DNA of 64,000 nt from Chondrosia reniformis. Its lineage: Eukaryota > Porifera > Demospongiae > Chondrillida > Chondrillidae. Positions 11,623 through 23,153 of this stretch are shown piece after piece. Within the stretch, counting starts at the first letter, position 1; every line of letters starts with the position of its first letter. Below the pieces are notes generated by a model. It worked only from the letters and a program-made list of their open reading frames with translations, ran no database searches and was not told the DNA's origin. The stretch spans positions 7,138,001 through 7,202,000 of the forward strand of contig OX359200.1 of assembly GCA_947172415.1 (NCBI GenBank), given 5' to 3'. The position numbers were made by a program, and so were the translations under genes.

Positions 11623-12384
11623 ATCTGCAGATCATTGACAATTGCATAGGATTTGTGCAGTTTTATATACTATACCTATATTCTGAGTATGCAAATGAAC
11701 ATGCAGATAAGGCATGCATCATTAAATTTTGTCAAAAATGGTGTATTACTGTAGATTATACATGCAGATTATTAACCCATAATGCATATGCAATATACAG
11801 TACAAGTTACAATATACTATATATATATGTATATGTTTTAGTTATACCACATGCACAGCGCTGAGCTAGGTGTATATATTAGGGATTTTAGGCGCACGAG
11901 TCCCCGAGGGTGCATTAGCATTGTATGATTTTTTTGTTTAATGCATGCATTGCCAAATAAACACATGAACAGTATCATTAATAATTATATATTTGATCAC
12001 ATACAATTCATAGTCCAGCTGACCATGTGACGTAAAGTTATCAAATAAAAATGGAGGCAGATAGCAGTCTGGACTAAGAGAGAGTGACTACATAGTGTTT
12101 AGACCTCGAATGCATCAGTGACAAAATCTTATGTATATATATAGTCATGATCACTGCATGAGTTTTATATTAGCCACTACAACACTAATACTATAATATC
12201 TCATGCATTATCACTCAATAGCCAGCTGTGTCTATATATATATATATATATATATAGCTATAGCTATGTGCACAATGCATTATTCATGATATAGTCATAG
12301 TCTATATAGTCTGAATTCCGGCGAATGCGCCTTTTTGCTGTATAGACTGTACACGTGTAGTTTTTAGATTGTTAGTAGCTATAT
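11623..12384. other. Intergenic AT-rich stretch with TA microsatellite
   Basis: No coding exon was seen. It contains a (ta)n tract near 12231-12256 and AT-rich sequence, and must include the promoter of the receptor gene starting at 12385. Confidence 0.5.
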
Positions 12385-15300
12385 ATGGATACGTTTCAAA
12401 TGTTTCAAATTCAAATTTTGTTGCTTTTATCGATTGTTGTGCTTCGGAATCATGCTAAAGGTAAGCCATGCGAGCACAAATTTTTAAATTAGTAGTTATT
12501 TAAGTAAAATAGTTAGCATAGGAGGGTAGATGAAGGCAATGCATATGACGGATTTATATAGTAGTAATCCCTCTGAATTATTAGCGATATTCTTTCTGAG
12601 AGACCTTAACCCTAGTTTTATCATTTCTGTAATATAAAATCTGTGGGGCGTAACCCCTTTGTGGTTTTGCGCAACTGAAACTGATCATTCCCATTTAGCT
12701 CAGTTTCCTAGGACCTAAGGTTCGATCAACTCTTTGACAGTTCAGCCTAGCCCGCGAATTAGGCTACATATCTATTTATTTAGTTACTATGAAGTTTAAA
12801 TTTCTCTGCGGCTTAGTTCCATTTTTGGAGGCTTCAGAAAATTCTGTCTGTCTTGGCCAATCTGTCAACCTAACATGCAGCTTCACATTCGATGGTTCCG
12901 TAAGAAATTCGAGGGTAAATTGGAGACTTAACAATAAGCCCTTGTATTTAGAAGAAGGGATTGCTTCGGTGCCTTACAGAAACGATACAATGACAATTTT
13001 AAACTTCATTCTAACGGATGCACAATTGGAGTATTTGAACTTCACCTGTTCGGTACCACTTGCCGGCTCACCGTACCTCCAGGTCACGAGTGACCCTATT
13101 TCCTTGAAAGCAATTGGTAAGCTAGTATAGATGGATGCATGCATGTAGATTGTACTCTATCTGAATGAACTACATATTGATCTGCAGGGAAACCCGAGAC
13201 ACCGACTTTATACATACAAGTTGCAACATGGAACATTAGAGTTACTTGGGATTACAATCCTCTGTGCTTTGCAGCACCACCCTGTAGCCTTTCATATGTT
13301 GGCCAGGTGTGTGAACAGCATAGAGGTAACTGTCAGTCAATGTCTCCTACAAGTTTGAATGCAGGAGCAGCATATGGTTTGGAACCTAGCACTAGCTACA
13401 ATGTGACATTGTATGCAACTTGTAGCTCCAATGGAACTACAATTAAAAGTGAAAGTACATCAAGGAGCGCAACAACCACAGGTCAGCTTTATCTAACAGT
13501 AATTTGCACTCTACTGCACTAAGTTATTTTATTATGTTATGGTTATTTTCACCTCATGCAGCTAACATTGATTCAAATGAACCTAATATCATACTAGTGA
13601 ATGCTACAGAACATGCATGTCTGGGTCAAAATTATGATATTAAGTGTCTTCATCCAGCAATTGATTCTACATTAAATGGTCGTAAAGTGTTTTCTGCAAG
13701 TGCTCCAAATTGGAGGGTGAATGGGAAGGTACTGCTAATTGAAGAAATATACTCTATCAAGTACTCTGGAAAATATGAAACAGTCCTGAGTATCACTCTC
13801 AACAAGTATCATTTTAATAATGGGCAGTATTTCAGGTATTCTTGCTTTCTTCAGCTTTTCAACGGAGACATCTTAGAGAGTAACCAGTTGGAAGTGCAAC
13901 CATTAGGTATTATAAAGAATATTATACATTTGAAATATGTGTCTGCATGTGTGTATATGAAGTATGTTTTATATCATCTTCTGGCCTTAGCTATAGGTTT
14001 CTTAGACTTATATAAATAGACTATCAAATGCACACATTCTGTCTCAATTTGCTAACTATATGTGAGTTTAGAAGCTTTGAAGCCCAGACTTTATCAAATA
14101 GGAAGGATTAATGTAAGGAGTATTCCACACTCAGTTAAGATTTACTGGTACTCTCTATTTTAAGGTGTATAGATTTATAATAGTGTAAAATGTAAATGGT
14201 ACAACTTTCAATTGATTGAGGTGATCACATGTTATGTGAAAAACCTTTTTATATGTGCATAGACCAATCTTATGACAGTACTCTAAGCTCCAGTACAGTT
14301 ATTGATTGGAGAGCCAATGCTTCTTGCTACAACAGTGACAATTATTATTTTGTTGCTTGGCAACCTATTAATGATGCTTCTAAAAATCAGAATTGGACAG
14401 TTGTTCATACCGATGACACATCTTACTCATTTGACAGCTTTCATAATTATCCATGTAAAGTAAGGATTGCAAGGAGCAGTCTAGGCTCACTCAATCAGCA
14501 GCAACAAAGTGAGTTCTTGTTGTAAATATTCCATGCATATTACCATATAACTGGAAATTTTGGCAGCAAATTTATTATGGTAGATTGGTGGTTTTGAGAG
14601 CAAATACGCCAAACATAGGAGTACAACTGTCTTGTCAGTAAAATCCACCTAATGCCATAATTTGAGCAATTTGCAAATATTCTTCCTGTCAAAATTTCTG
14701 GCTATATACATTCTTGAAGGGATAATATCAGGTGACTATTAGGAATCATGTCAAATTCTTTCGCTTCAACCCCAAATTTGTTCATTAAATCATTACTAAC
14801 GTCTCGGCTGCATGCTGCAGCCGTCTTCAGAGTACAATTGGCAAAATGGAGATCTTGATTGTTGCCTCTGGATGAGGCTCCCACTAACCGTCAATCTCCA
14901 CACCCTGGTCTCTGTTCATTAGCTCGCTTTCCTTAAGGAGATGTGGAGGGACTCTTGCATGATCTAGGATCCGGGTCTCCTCCTGTAATATATACCTCAG
15001 CGCTGTGACGACATTTTGAAGCCTACCGAGCGTTTATACGCATTTGGTGGGATTCTTTTGACCTTTTTAGGGGCTGCCTGCGGCAGCCCCTTACATTGTT
15101 TTCATTTGCCGATTACGTTGTACGGCTTCATGTTACGGAAAGATATATATATATAATACAGGTTCATACGCAACTGCTATAACACTTATTTTATACGTCG
15201 ATATATGTATAATACGAGTTCATACGCAACTATTGTAACACTTAATTTATACGTCAATACATCGTTTTTGCAAATGGCGGCGTTAAGGAAGCTTTAGTTA

Positions 15301-16735
15301 ACGAAGCTTTTCCATCGTTATTTATAAAGTTCAGGACACTTAAACGTTCTCAATCGTTCGTATTACGAATATATATATTAAATCCCAACGATGCGGCCAA
15401 GTAGTTAATTCGGGGGGGGGGGGGGGGGGGCGGCAGCCCCACGAGTTTTTAAACTCGAAATACTTGTTTCATTGTTATTGTATAAATTCAATTAACACCT
15501 TCCATAATTGGAATATATTGCAAATGGTGACAGCTATTTTCTATTCTTTGTGCACCTAAAGGTATCTATGTTACACTTCAGTTAGCTGTAGAAAAAGATG
15601 ACAACCGAACTGTGTGTATTGGAGATTCCATAAAAGTAACATGTAAATACCAGGAGGAACTACCACCTTCAAAGGCTTGTGATTCCTCTCCATCATTAAT
15701 AGTTAATACTGCATATCTCAATTTCAGTTGGGATATCTGTTCAGATAATGTATGTTCCTATCAGTTCAATGTCAGTGAGAGTAGGCTGCAGGAGTTTATC
15801 TGTGAAGAAAGATACACAATAGAAACTGATGTGTGTTTTACGAACCATAATACTAGATCTGAAGTCAGTGAAACAAAGTCCATTAGACCATTAGGTAAAT
15901 ATACAATACAACACGCTCAAATTTGTAGCATGATAGTATTGTGTGTCTCTTTTTGCAATTTTTCCACAGTCCTACCCCATAGCCCTAAGTTTAAAGAACC
16001 TGTAAATCCAAGTGACACAAGTGTCAGCATACAATGGGAGCACAACACAGTGTGTTTTGAATTCTGTTCATTCCTATACCACATTTCTTGGAGGGAATAT
16101 AATGCCTCCAATGAAACAGGCTCTGTTGATGAAAGATGCTGTAGACGTACTATCAATGATCTGAAACCAAGCACAGAGTATAACATTACTGTTTATGGAA
16201 AATGTCAAGAGAATGGATCAGTAATTACAGGAGCTGCTTCAGTAACATTTCAAACAAGTATATAAATAACTTTATATAAATGTTCTAAATAATCATGAAT
16301 GAATTTCATATAACTTTTATTAAATGCAGAGACCAAGTCAGAAGAACCTACTACTCAATGGCCTACAGTTATTGGTCTTTCAGTTGCTCTTGCTGTTGTT
16401 GCTGTAATTGCAATTTTGTTGATAACATACATTTTGCTTAGTAAGTTTAATTTGCTGAACTGAAAGTTTGTTTTTGTGATAAATTTTATGGGCAAACCAA
16501 ATTAGGATTACTGTGACATTTAAAATTTGAAACATGTTTTACTTTACAATTATTTTGTTTGTTTAATCATTTAATACTCTCCAAACAATATAGTATACTA
16601 ATATGGTTATCCAACAACAAAATGTGTGATGTATAGTTTTGTTTTGGTAAATGTGTACATGTTACACTTTTTTATATAGTTAGGAAGAAATGCAGAAATT
16701 GCAAAGAGCAAAAAGAGGAACCTAACAACATGTGA
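12385..16735 (+). CDS. Type I membrane receptor with alternating Ig-like and Fn3-like modules
   Basis: Nine exons: 12385-12460, 12817-13116, 13188-13481, 13562-13906, 14263-14508, 15562-15894, 15970-16257, 16330-16440, 16680-16735, giving 682 residues. Every intron is phase 1, so each extracellular exon is one symmetrical module. Order: signal peptide, Ig, Fn3, Ig, Fn3, Ig-like, Fn3 (clear LKPSTEYNITVYGKC strand), then a juxtamembrane/TM exon (VIGLSVALAVVAVIAILLIT) and a short basic tail with CRNC. Many NxS/T sites indicate a glycosylated extracellular part. Unlike receptor 1 the tail has no tyrosine motif, so it may act as a co-receptor or adhesion protein (inference). A decayed extra exon lies at 14072-14163, and a repeat-filled intron separates modules 4 and 5. 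It is probably a tandem relative of receptor 1. Confidence 0.78.
14072..14163 (+). pseudogene. Relic Fn3-type exon within receptor 2 intron
   Basis: A phase-1 acceptor (gtttag|AA) opens a frame EALKPRLYQIGRINVRSIPH... KIYW that looks like the first strands of the neighbouring Fn3 exons. It then meets a stop at 14161 with no in-phase donor joining the next exon. Skipping it (exon 13562-13906 directly to 14263-14508) keeps phase 1 and an open frame. It is best read as a duplicated module in decay, though an unusual alternative exon cannot be excluded. Confidence 0.5.
14680..15480. repeat. Repeat-filled intron segment with G-tract
   Basis: The intron between receptor 2 modules 4 and 5 contains a palindrome (CGGCTGCATGCTGCAGCCG, near 14794-14812). 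A segment from about 15070 opens with ggggctgcc...ggcagcccc and ends with ggcagcccc plus actcgaaatacttgtt, preceded by a run of about 19 G at 15412-15430. The actcgaaatacttgtt end and an internal aaatggcgg motif recur in the CYLD intron at 18121-18450, so both look like diverged copies of one non-autonomous element. Confidence 0.55.
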
Positions 16736-17597
16736 AGTAATTTAAAAGACTAACTGTATCTCTTCAAAAATAACAACATTACATGCAAAGTATTCCTTAT
16801 GTATACTGAAAAGTATGAATGGTTTTGTCCATGGCCATACAGAGAGAGATCCGATTGGCTCAGAGCATGTCTGAAAGAGAACTACACTGCTATGCTGCAG
16901 AATTGCGTGTGTCTGTTGCCATTGCCAGTTGAAAAACTAGTGTGATCAATCACGATCATACCTTCTTCATTTTCCAACAAATACCTTATGCCTTATATTT
17001 GAAGAAAAAGCGCTAGCGTGCACATTGGTTCCGGATCCATAAAAACGAAGGTTTTCTAATCTAGACTAAGTCCTTCTATCTTCAGTCTATATATGCCAGG
17101 AGGGAGTGATCTGATAATCTCAGGGCTTCGCCTCTGGAGTCCATCTCCCCCACCTCACTATTACCTATCATCTTGAGGCTGTTCCACCGAACGGGGTAAT
17201 CTTTCCTTTTTTTTTTAACTGCTCCAGCTTTTTCCTAAAATGGTATTAACCATCAGCTATATTTAGTAACGAGGGAGTTCCCCTGCAAAAACGGCTCAAA
17301 CGGCTCGAAGACGCCGAAACAAAATTCTTTCGTAGCATTGGTTTATATGGTGAGTACATGTAGTAGGCATCAATTTAATCTGTTTTCTACATACCAGGGA
17401 TATTAGTTTAACGACGGAGTCTTTCGTTTATAGAAGTTTCTATATTTATATGTAAATCGTAATGTTATGTTTAGCTCCAAAGTTTTTTTTATAAACTTCG
17501 TTTTGAGTTTGTATATATTTAACTGTTCTGCTTTTTATTGTTATATATCATCGACATTATCTGGTTGTGTATTATATTATATAGACCTGAAATCAAA
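16736..17597. promoter_or_regulatory. Intergenic region upstream of CYLD with NF-kB-like site
   Basis: No coding exon was seen in these 860 bp. GGGAGTTCCC at 17273-17282 is an exact match to the kB consensus GGGRNNYYCC, about 315 bp before the CYLD start codon. In mammals CYLD is an NF-kB target and feedback inhibitor, so the site is plausible, but a single degenerate decamer is weak evidence. Confidence 0.4.
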
Positions 17598-20500
17598 ATG
17601 GCGTCTGCAAGTCATTACTATATTCTACTCCAAGATAAGCCATTTGAAAGTAAATCGGTGCTCTCTACCATTGGTAACTTAATTTCCAAGTCAGCACCTG
17701 GCTATGCTCTAAAAGGCTCTCTACTCATATTTGCTGGAAGATCAACTTCTAGCACAGGAGCAGACGTATACCACTTAGCTAATGATCCGAACAAGAGAAT
17801 AGAGTGTGTATCACACGAGGTGGGTTATCTCAGAGAGGACGAATATGAATTTCTCTTACCTATAAAGGAAACAAGGGAATGTTTCAAGCTTTATAATCAA
17901 AAGGATAAGTTCAAAAGTACCACTACTCTGGCCTTTAAAGATCGTGTGTGGGTTTCTCTTCCTGAGGAGCCTCGTCAAGGTATTTGTCAGACTTCATGTT
18001 GCAGTGGTATTGTGAAATATATCGGTCCAATACCTGAAAACCAAGGAAACTACTTTGGACTGGAATTGCAGGTACTCTTTTGTGGATATTACAGTTGCCT
18101 GAATGTTTAAAAATATTTTTTGGGGCGCCATAGACGCTCCTATATTGTTTTCAGACATTATGTTAACGTATGGCTTCCTGTTCGTAACCTTGTATCTATC
18201 AAAAATGGCGGACATTCGGTTAGCTTTTGTTTTCTAGCTTAAAATTAGCTTTCTCTTCCTTAGCGTAGAACATTAAACGAATGAAATGGATTTTAAAACC
18301 AACCTTACTAACCTAAAGCTTGCACAAAAACGTTTTCTGCAAGATATGGTCTTGAAATTGACGGCAATCAAGCAACGACCAGAGTCGGTTAAGAACCAGC
18401 AGGTTTTTTTAACTCGAAATACTTGTTATTTTTCCTATTGTACAAAATTTTACTACAAACAGATTTTTTAGGATGGTTATCTTAATTGAGTATCCAAAGT
18501 TGTAGTTTGTATGTATCTTTCTTGCTGGTTGAACCAGAAAAAAATCCCTCTATTAGTTACCAAAAATTATTGTGAGTGAGAAAGCAATTTTGTATAATAA
18601 TGGGTCCAATAATATGAATTACGTTTTGTGAATTTGAACTTGGTGTACGTACATGGTTTAGAATGTTGTCAGAATGAATCCTTTGCAACTGATCCCAGAT
18701 TTTGATTTGGAACAGTTCTATAAAGTCATTTATGGGACCACTGCACTCTGCACTCAAATAACTCCAAGCAGTAATCTGTAGACCAAAATCAACATTCAGT
18801 TGTGAGAATAAATACAGTGAAACCTGTATATTAAGACCACTCGTGAGACTGACTAGGTGATCTTATTAGTGTTGTAGGGTTAAAAATGGCTATAGTATAA
18901 AAATTGAGTTAGCGTTTGTTAGATTACTTACGTAACTGGGAGAATAACATGGCTCGACCCAATACAGGAATATATAATTGATCATATGCACCAAAACCAT
19001 TTCCATGTAAAGAAGTTTGTTGATGCTGTTGTTTGCTGTTGTCAGTCAGTTCTTTTTGTTTCTCCATTTTAAGTTGGACTTTATATTTGAATAAAATTTG
19101 AAGAATACTTGTAAACTGTTATGAATTGTGTTTTGTGACTTTATGTTTAGGCTCCAGTTGGTACTTGTGATGGTACTATCAGGGGTGTACGCTTCTTTAG
19201 TTGTGAAGATCTGTATGGTATATACCTACCAGCTAACCACATCATATCTAAATCTGGTACATCACAAGTACCTTCAGTGTCAGTGCTTGTCAATCCTCAG
19301 AAGAAGGAGAAGAAGAAAGGAAAATTACTTGTTTCTTCTGACAAGTCATCTTCTGGTCGAGAGTTCAGAGAAGGAGATAGAGTTACAGTATTTGATTCAA
19401 ATGACAAGCAGTGTGTTGGTACAGTAAAGTGGGCTTTACCTGGGAAAGAGAATGGTCTTGATGGTTACATCATTGGAATAGAACTGGTAAGAAAAATTGC
19501 TCTTACAATTGCCTTGTTTATCATGCTTCTTTTCCTCTTAAAAGGATGATCCTGTAAAGAAGGAGAAATTTCCTGACAATGTCCCAAAAATGGGAAGTTA
19601 TTTCACAAAGCCAAATTATAAAAAGCATACTTACTTGGCTATGCCTGAAGCTTTTGTAAGTAAAAAAAGTGAGATAGAGAAGCCTGAGGGCTGGATAGAT
19701 ATTAATGAAGATTACTACAAGAACGAGGGTATCCAGCCTACTAAATCGGTTCTTTTGGCAATATCTGAAGTTGCCAAGGATGAACACACAACTGTAGATG
19801 CCCTTGTAAATGAGAGTGAAGCTGCAAGAAAGAAAATTGAGGACAACATGCACAAACAGGTTCTAATCAATGCTGGAGTGCCTCCTGAAGAGCTAAAAGG
19901 GCAAGAAAGCCGAATGGAACATTATGAAATCGAAAAGAAAAAACAACTAGAAAGAAGACATGAAGAGGAAAGAAACAAGAAAGATTATCATCAAGTATCT
20001 AAGGCAAAGGGTTCCAAATCTGATCACCTAGATAACCAACCTCAATTCCGCAATCAGAATTCTTATGATGAACTTCAAAACAGGGATATTTCTGGATTGG
20101 GAAGGCAAAATTCAATGGAACATAAAGAGCCAGCTAGTGGACCCTATCATCCTGGAGAAGGAGCTAGTGGACCCTATCATCCTGGAGAAGGAGCTGGTGA
20201 CCCACAATCAAAGGCTGTACTTAGACAACAGACAGGCTATCCTCCAGGGACCCAGGATGGCTTTGACTCAAAGAATCACTTGGAGATTGGGTCTAGAGTT
20301 GAGGTCTGCACTCCAGATGGGGTAAATTATGGTACTATAAGATGGATAGGGACTTTTCCTGATGTGAAGCAGAAGATAGCTGGAGTGGAACTAGTAAGTT
20401 ACTTTATTGCATCCAGTGTAAATATTCACATCTCATTATATCTATATAGGATGACCAGATAGAAGGTGCTGGTGATGGTTCATGGAATGGAGTTGAATAC

Positions 20501-23153
20501 TTTTACTGTCCTAAAGGACATGCCATGTTTGTAGCTCTTGATAAACTCAGACCTGATGAGAGATTCTCACAGAAAGTACATGGAGATAATCGTAAGTGTA
20601 GTTTCTTCATATGTAATTGTGTATGTCTAAAGAATACCTTCTAATATACTTACCTATTTCTGTAGCTGTTGATAAAGCTGTAGGTAACAAACAAAGAGTG
20701 GTCCAGTCTGCTCCAGCTCCTGATGCAGAAAAGAAAGTAAACAAGTTCATTGGAACTCTTAAAGGTATTCAAGGCAACCAGAACTCGTGTTACCTGGATG
20801 CTACATTGTTTGGAATGTTTGCACTGAACAACTACTTTGATCAAATGTTACTCGAGGAAGTTCAGGATGAATATGGAAGGGAAGTACAAGATATCATATC
20901 AACCAAGATTATATATCCGCTGAGACAGTGAGTGTACCTGATATTGTGTGCTATATACTACCTGCTACCAGATAGACATTGCCAACTACATACGAATGTA
21001 TGAATATAATTAAGATTTTGCCAGAGTCAATTGGTTTACCAGCTCCCTTATCAATATATTTATATTTCACTTGCTATAGAAACACTGTAGTGTCCTATGA
21101 TCCTGTGATGGAGTTGAGAAGAGCTCTTGACAAGTTAGGAAAAGTGAAAGGAATAACACATGCAGAACAAGGTTTGTGATCTACCTTGATCATGTAGAAC
21201 AAGTGAAGACTATAGACTCTATAACAAGAAATAGGTAGATTCCTTGAGTACTTACTATGTGATAATCAATACCATTTTCCTGACCATGAGAATGTAAATT
21301 AGCTATATAGAATATGGATATGTTGGTATAGGGCTATTCAAGATACTTGCAGTATAGGTATACGTAGCTTAGAGGTTAATTTGCTAACTTCACTTAATTT
21401 CAGATCCTGAGGAGTTTCTGAATCTTTTATTTAAACATGCTTTGAGAATCAAGCCATTTCTGAGATTACAGTAAGTAAGATCCTTAACTACTACTATAAG
21501 TCAAGATATTGAACATACATGCAGTATGTAAATCATAAACTTCATAAGTCAAGAACATAGTACATACTTACATGTAGTTAGTAAACTATAGAATACTTCT
21601 GTGTCCTGGGCCATTGCTCTTCAATTAATTGCAAGGCAGTTGAGCAATGAATGCTATAACATTTTCTTCTGTTCATCCTTTCAGTCGTCGCTCTGGAGAA
21701 GATACTGAGTTCTTCCTTCAACTGTTTGTTGAGCCAAGTGAGAAGAAGATATGGACGGTCAAAGAAATGTTAACTCAGTCACTGAAAGGCCAAGGAATCA
21801 GTTTTATAAAGGTGCATTTTATTATACATGCAGAACTATCATTAAATCATCTCTTGAAATAAATTTCAGATAATGTGCTTTCTTATATTTTGTAGAAGAA
21901 CCTGACATGATAATTATCTTTTTCTTTTGATATTTTGATATATGATATTTTATTAAAGGTTTATTTTCCTTTATTCCTCATTAATTGTCATTTCTACTTT
22001 CCTTTTTATTCCTCAGCCTCCCCTCAAGTTGATTATTCAGCTACCAAGATATGGGAAAGACTTTAAAGTCTTTGAGAGGATCTTTCCAGAAATTGACTTA
22101 GATATATCAGAGCTCTGTAGGGGCTATGGTAAGACTGTATTACACTTTGTAAAAGCTGAAAATTTAGCAAATATCATATATATTTTTTACTTTTGTATAG
22201 CACCACTTGTCCCGGATGATGCTACATGTGTCATTTGTGGTGAACACAGTCCAAATCATTCTTGTTCTGATTGTGGAAGTAGAGATAATCCTGTATTCAA
22301 ACAACAAGAAGTCATGTACTTCTGTGAAGACTGCTCCAAAAGAGTGCACCATCATGAGAAGCGGTTCAACCATCGTGTTAAGCCTTTAGTGTACACACCT
22401 GCTGACAACCCTGTCTGCAAGATGCAGTTGATGTCAGTCATTTGTATTGAGAAGAGTCACTATGTCTGCTTCACTCGCTTTGAAAAGAGGTGGTTCTTCT
22501 TTGATAGCATGGCCGACAGAACTGGTTAGTAGAGGTTGAGTGTGTACCTGCATGTGTTATATTAAATAGCAGTTCTACCTCTAATTAGACTATATATATA
22601 TGTTACATACGTATATACGTATGTCCTTATAGACACTGAGTTCAACATTCCTGAAGTCACAGAGTGTCCGGAGATTGGACGTGCTCTGGATAACATTGAT
22701 GAGACAAGAAAGAAGGATCCCTCAACTCTTCATCCTCTTGTGAGGAGACTAGTGAAAGATGCCTCCATCTGTGTCTATGTTGATCCTGAGGGGGACATGT
22801 ATGGAGAGCAAGATGATAGTTTCAATCATGGTACTGATCCTTCTCCTGGTCGTGGTACTGATCCTGCTCCTGGTCATGGTCGTGATCCTGCTCCTGGTCG
22901 TGGTCGTGATCCTGCTCCTGCTCCTGGTCGTGGTCGTGATCCTGCTCCTGCTCCTGGTCGTGGTCGTGATCCTGCTCCTGCTCCTGGCCGTGGTCGTGAT
23001 CCTGCTCCTGATCATGGTCGTGATCCTGCTCCTGCTCCTGGCCGTGGTCGTGATCCTGCCCCTGGTCATGGTCGTGATCCTGCTCCTGCTCCTGGCCATG
23101 GTCGTGATCCTGCTCCTGGTCATGGTCATGATTTTCTTGGTAGTCAAGTGTGA
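17598..23153 (+). CDS. CYLD: CYLD-type deubiquitinase: three CAP-Gly domains + USP
   Basis: Eleven exons: 17598-18071, 19151-19486, 19545-20393, 20450-20591, 20666-20927, 21080-21171, 21404-21470, 21685-21811, 22017-22128, 22201-22524, 22633-23153, giving 1101 residues (human CYLD 956). Three CAP-Gly domains occupy roughly residues 120-190, 225-310 and 520-595. The third has GTIRWIGTFP...GVEL and DGSWNGVEYFYCP. The USP domain starts near 630 with Cys642 in NQNSCYLDATLFGMF, His907 in EKSHYVCFTRF and Asp922 in FFDSMADRTG, so the triad is intact. The inserted B-box-like zinc module is present (CVICG, CSDCG, CEDC). CYLD removes K63- and M1-linked ubiquitin and restrains NF-kB signalling. Odd points are a Glu/Lys-rich helical linker with a tandem SGPYHPGEGA repeat and a long repetitive (DPAPGRGR)n tail past the USP. 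Exons 1-4 share exon phases with the gene at 5038, and exons 1-2 also its exon lengths. Confidence 0.95.
18121..18450. repeat. Diverged interspersed element in CYLD intron 1
   Basis: It begins ggggcgccatagacgctcc, contains aaaaatggcggacatt, and ends ttaactcgaaatacttgtt, matching features of the 15070-15480 element. No open reading frame or clear terminal inverted repeat was seen. A short pogo-like end (cagtgaaacctgtat) lies at about 18818 in the same intron without a matching partner. Confidence 0.45.
22826..23133 (+). repeat. Coding minisatellite: Asp-Pro-Ala-Pro-Gly-Arg-Gly repeat tail of CYLD
   Basis: Units of 24-30 bp (cctgctcctggtcgtggtcgtgat) repeat about eleven times in frame at the very 3' end of CYLD. 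They encode runs such as DPAPAPGRGR. The unit length is a multiple of three, so all six frames stay open, which creates long but meaningless antisense frames. The tail is absent from vertebrate CYLD and probably varies in copy number. Confidence 0.85.

Noticed and set aside
12660-12740. tRNA-like words ttagctcag and ggttcgat
   Set aside because: The A-box and B-box-like words are only about 20 bases apart and no cloverleaf can be drawn.
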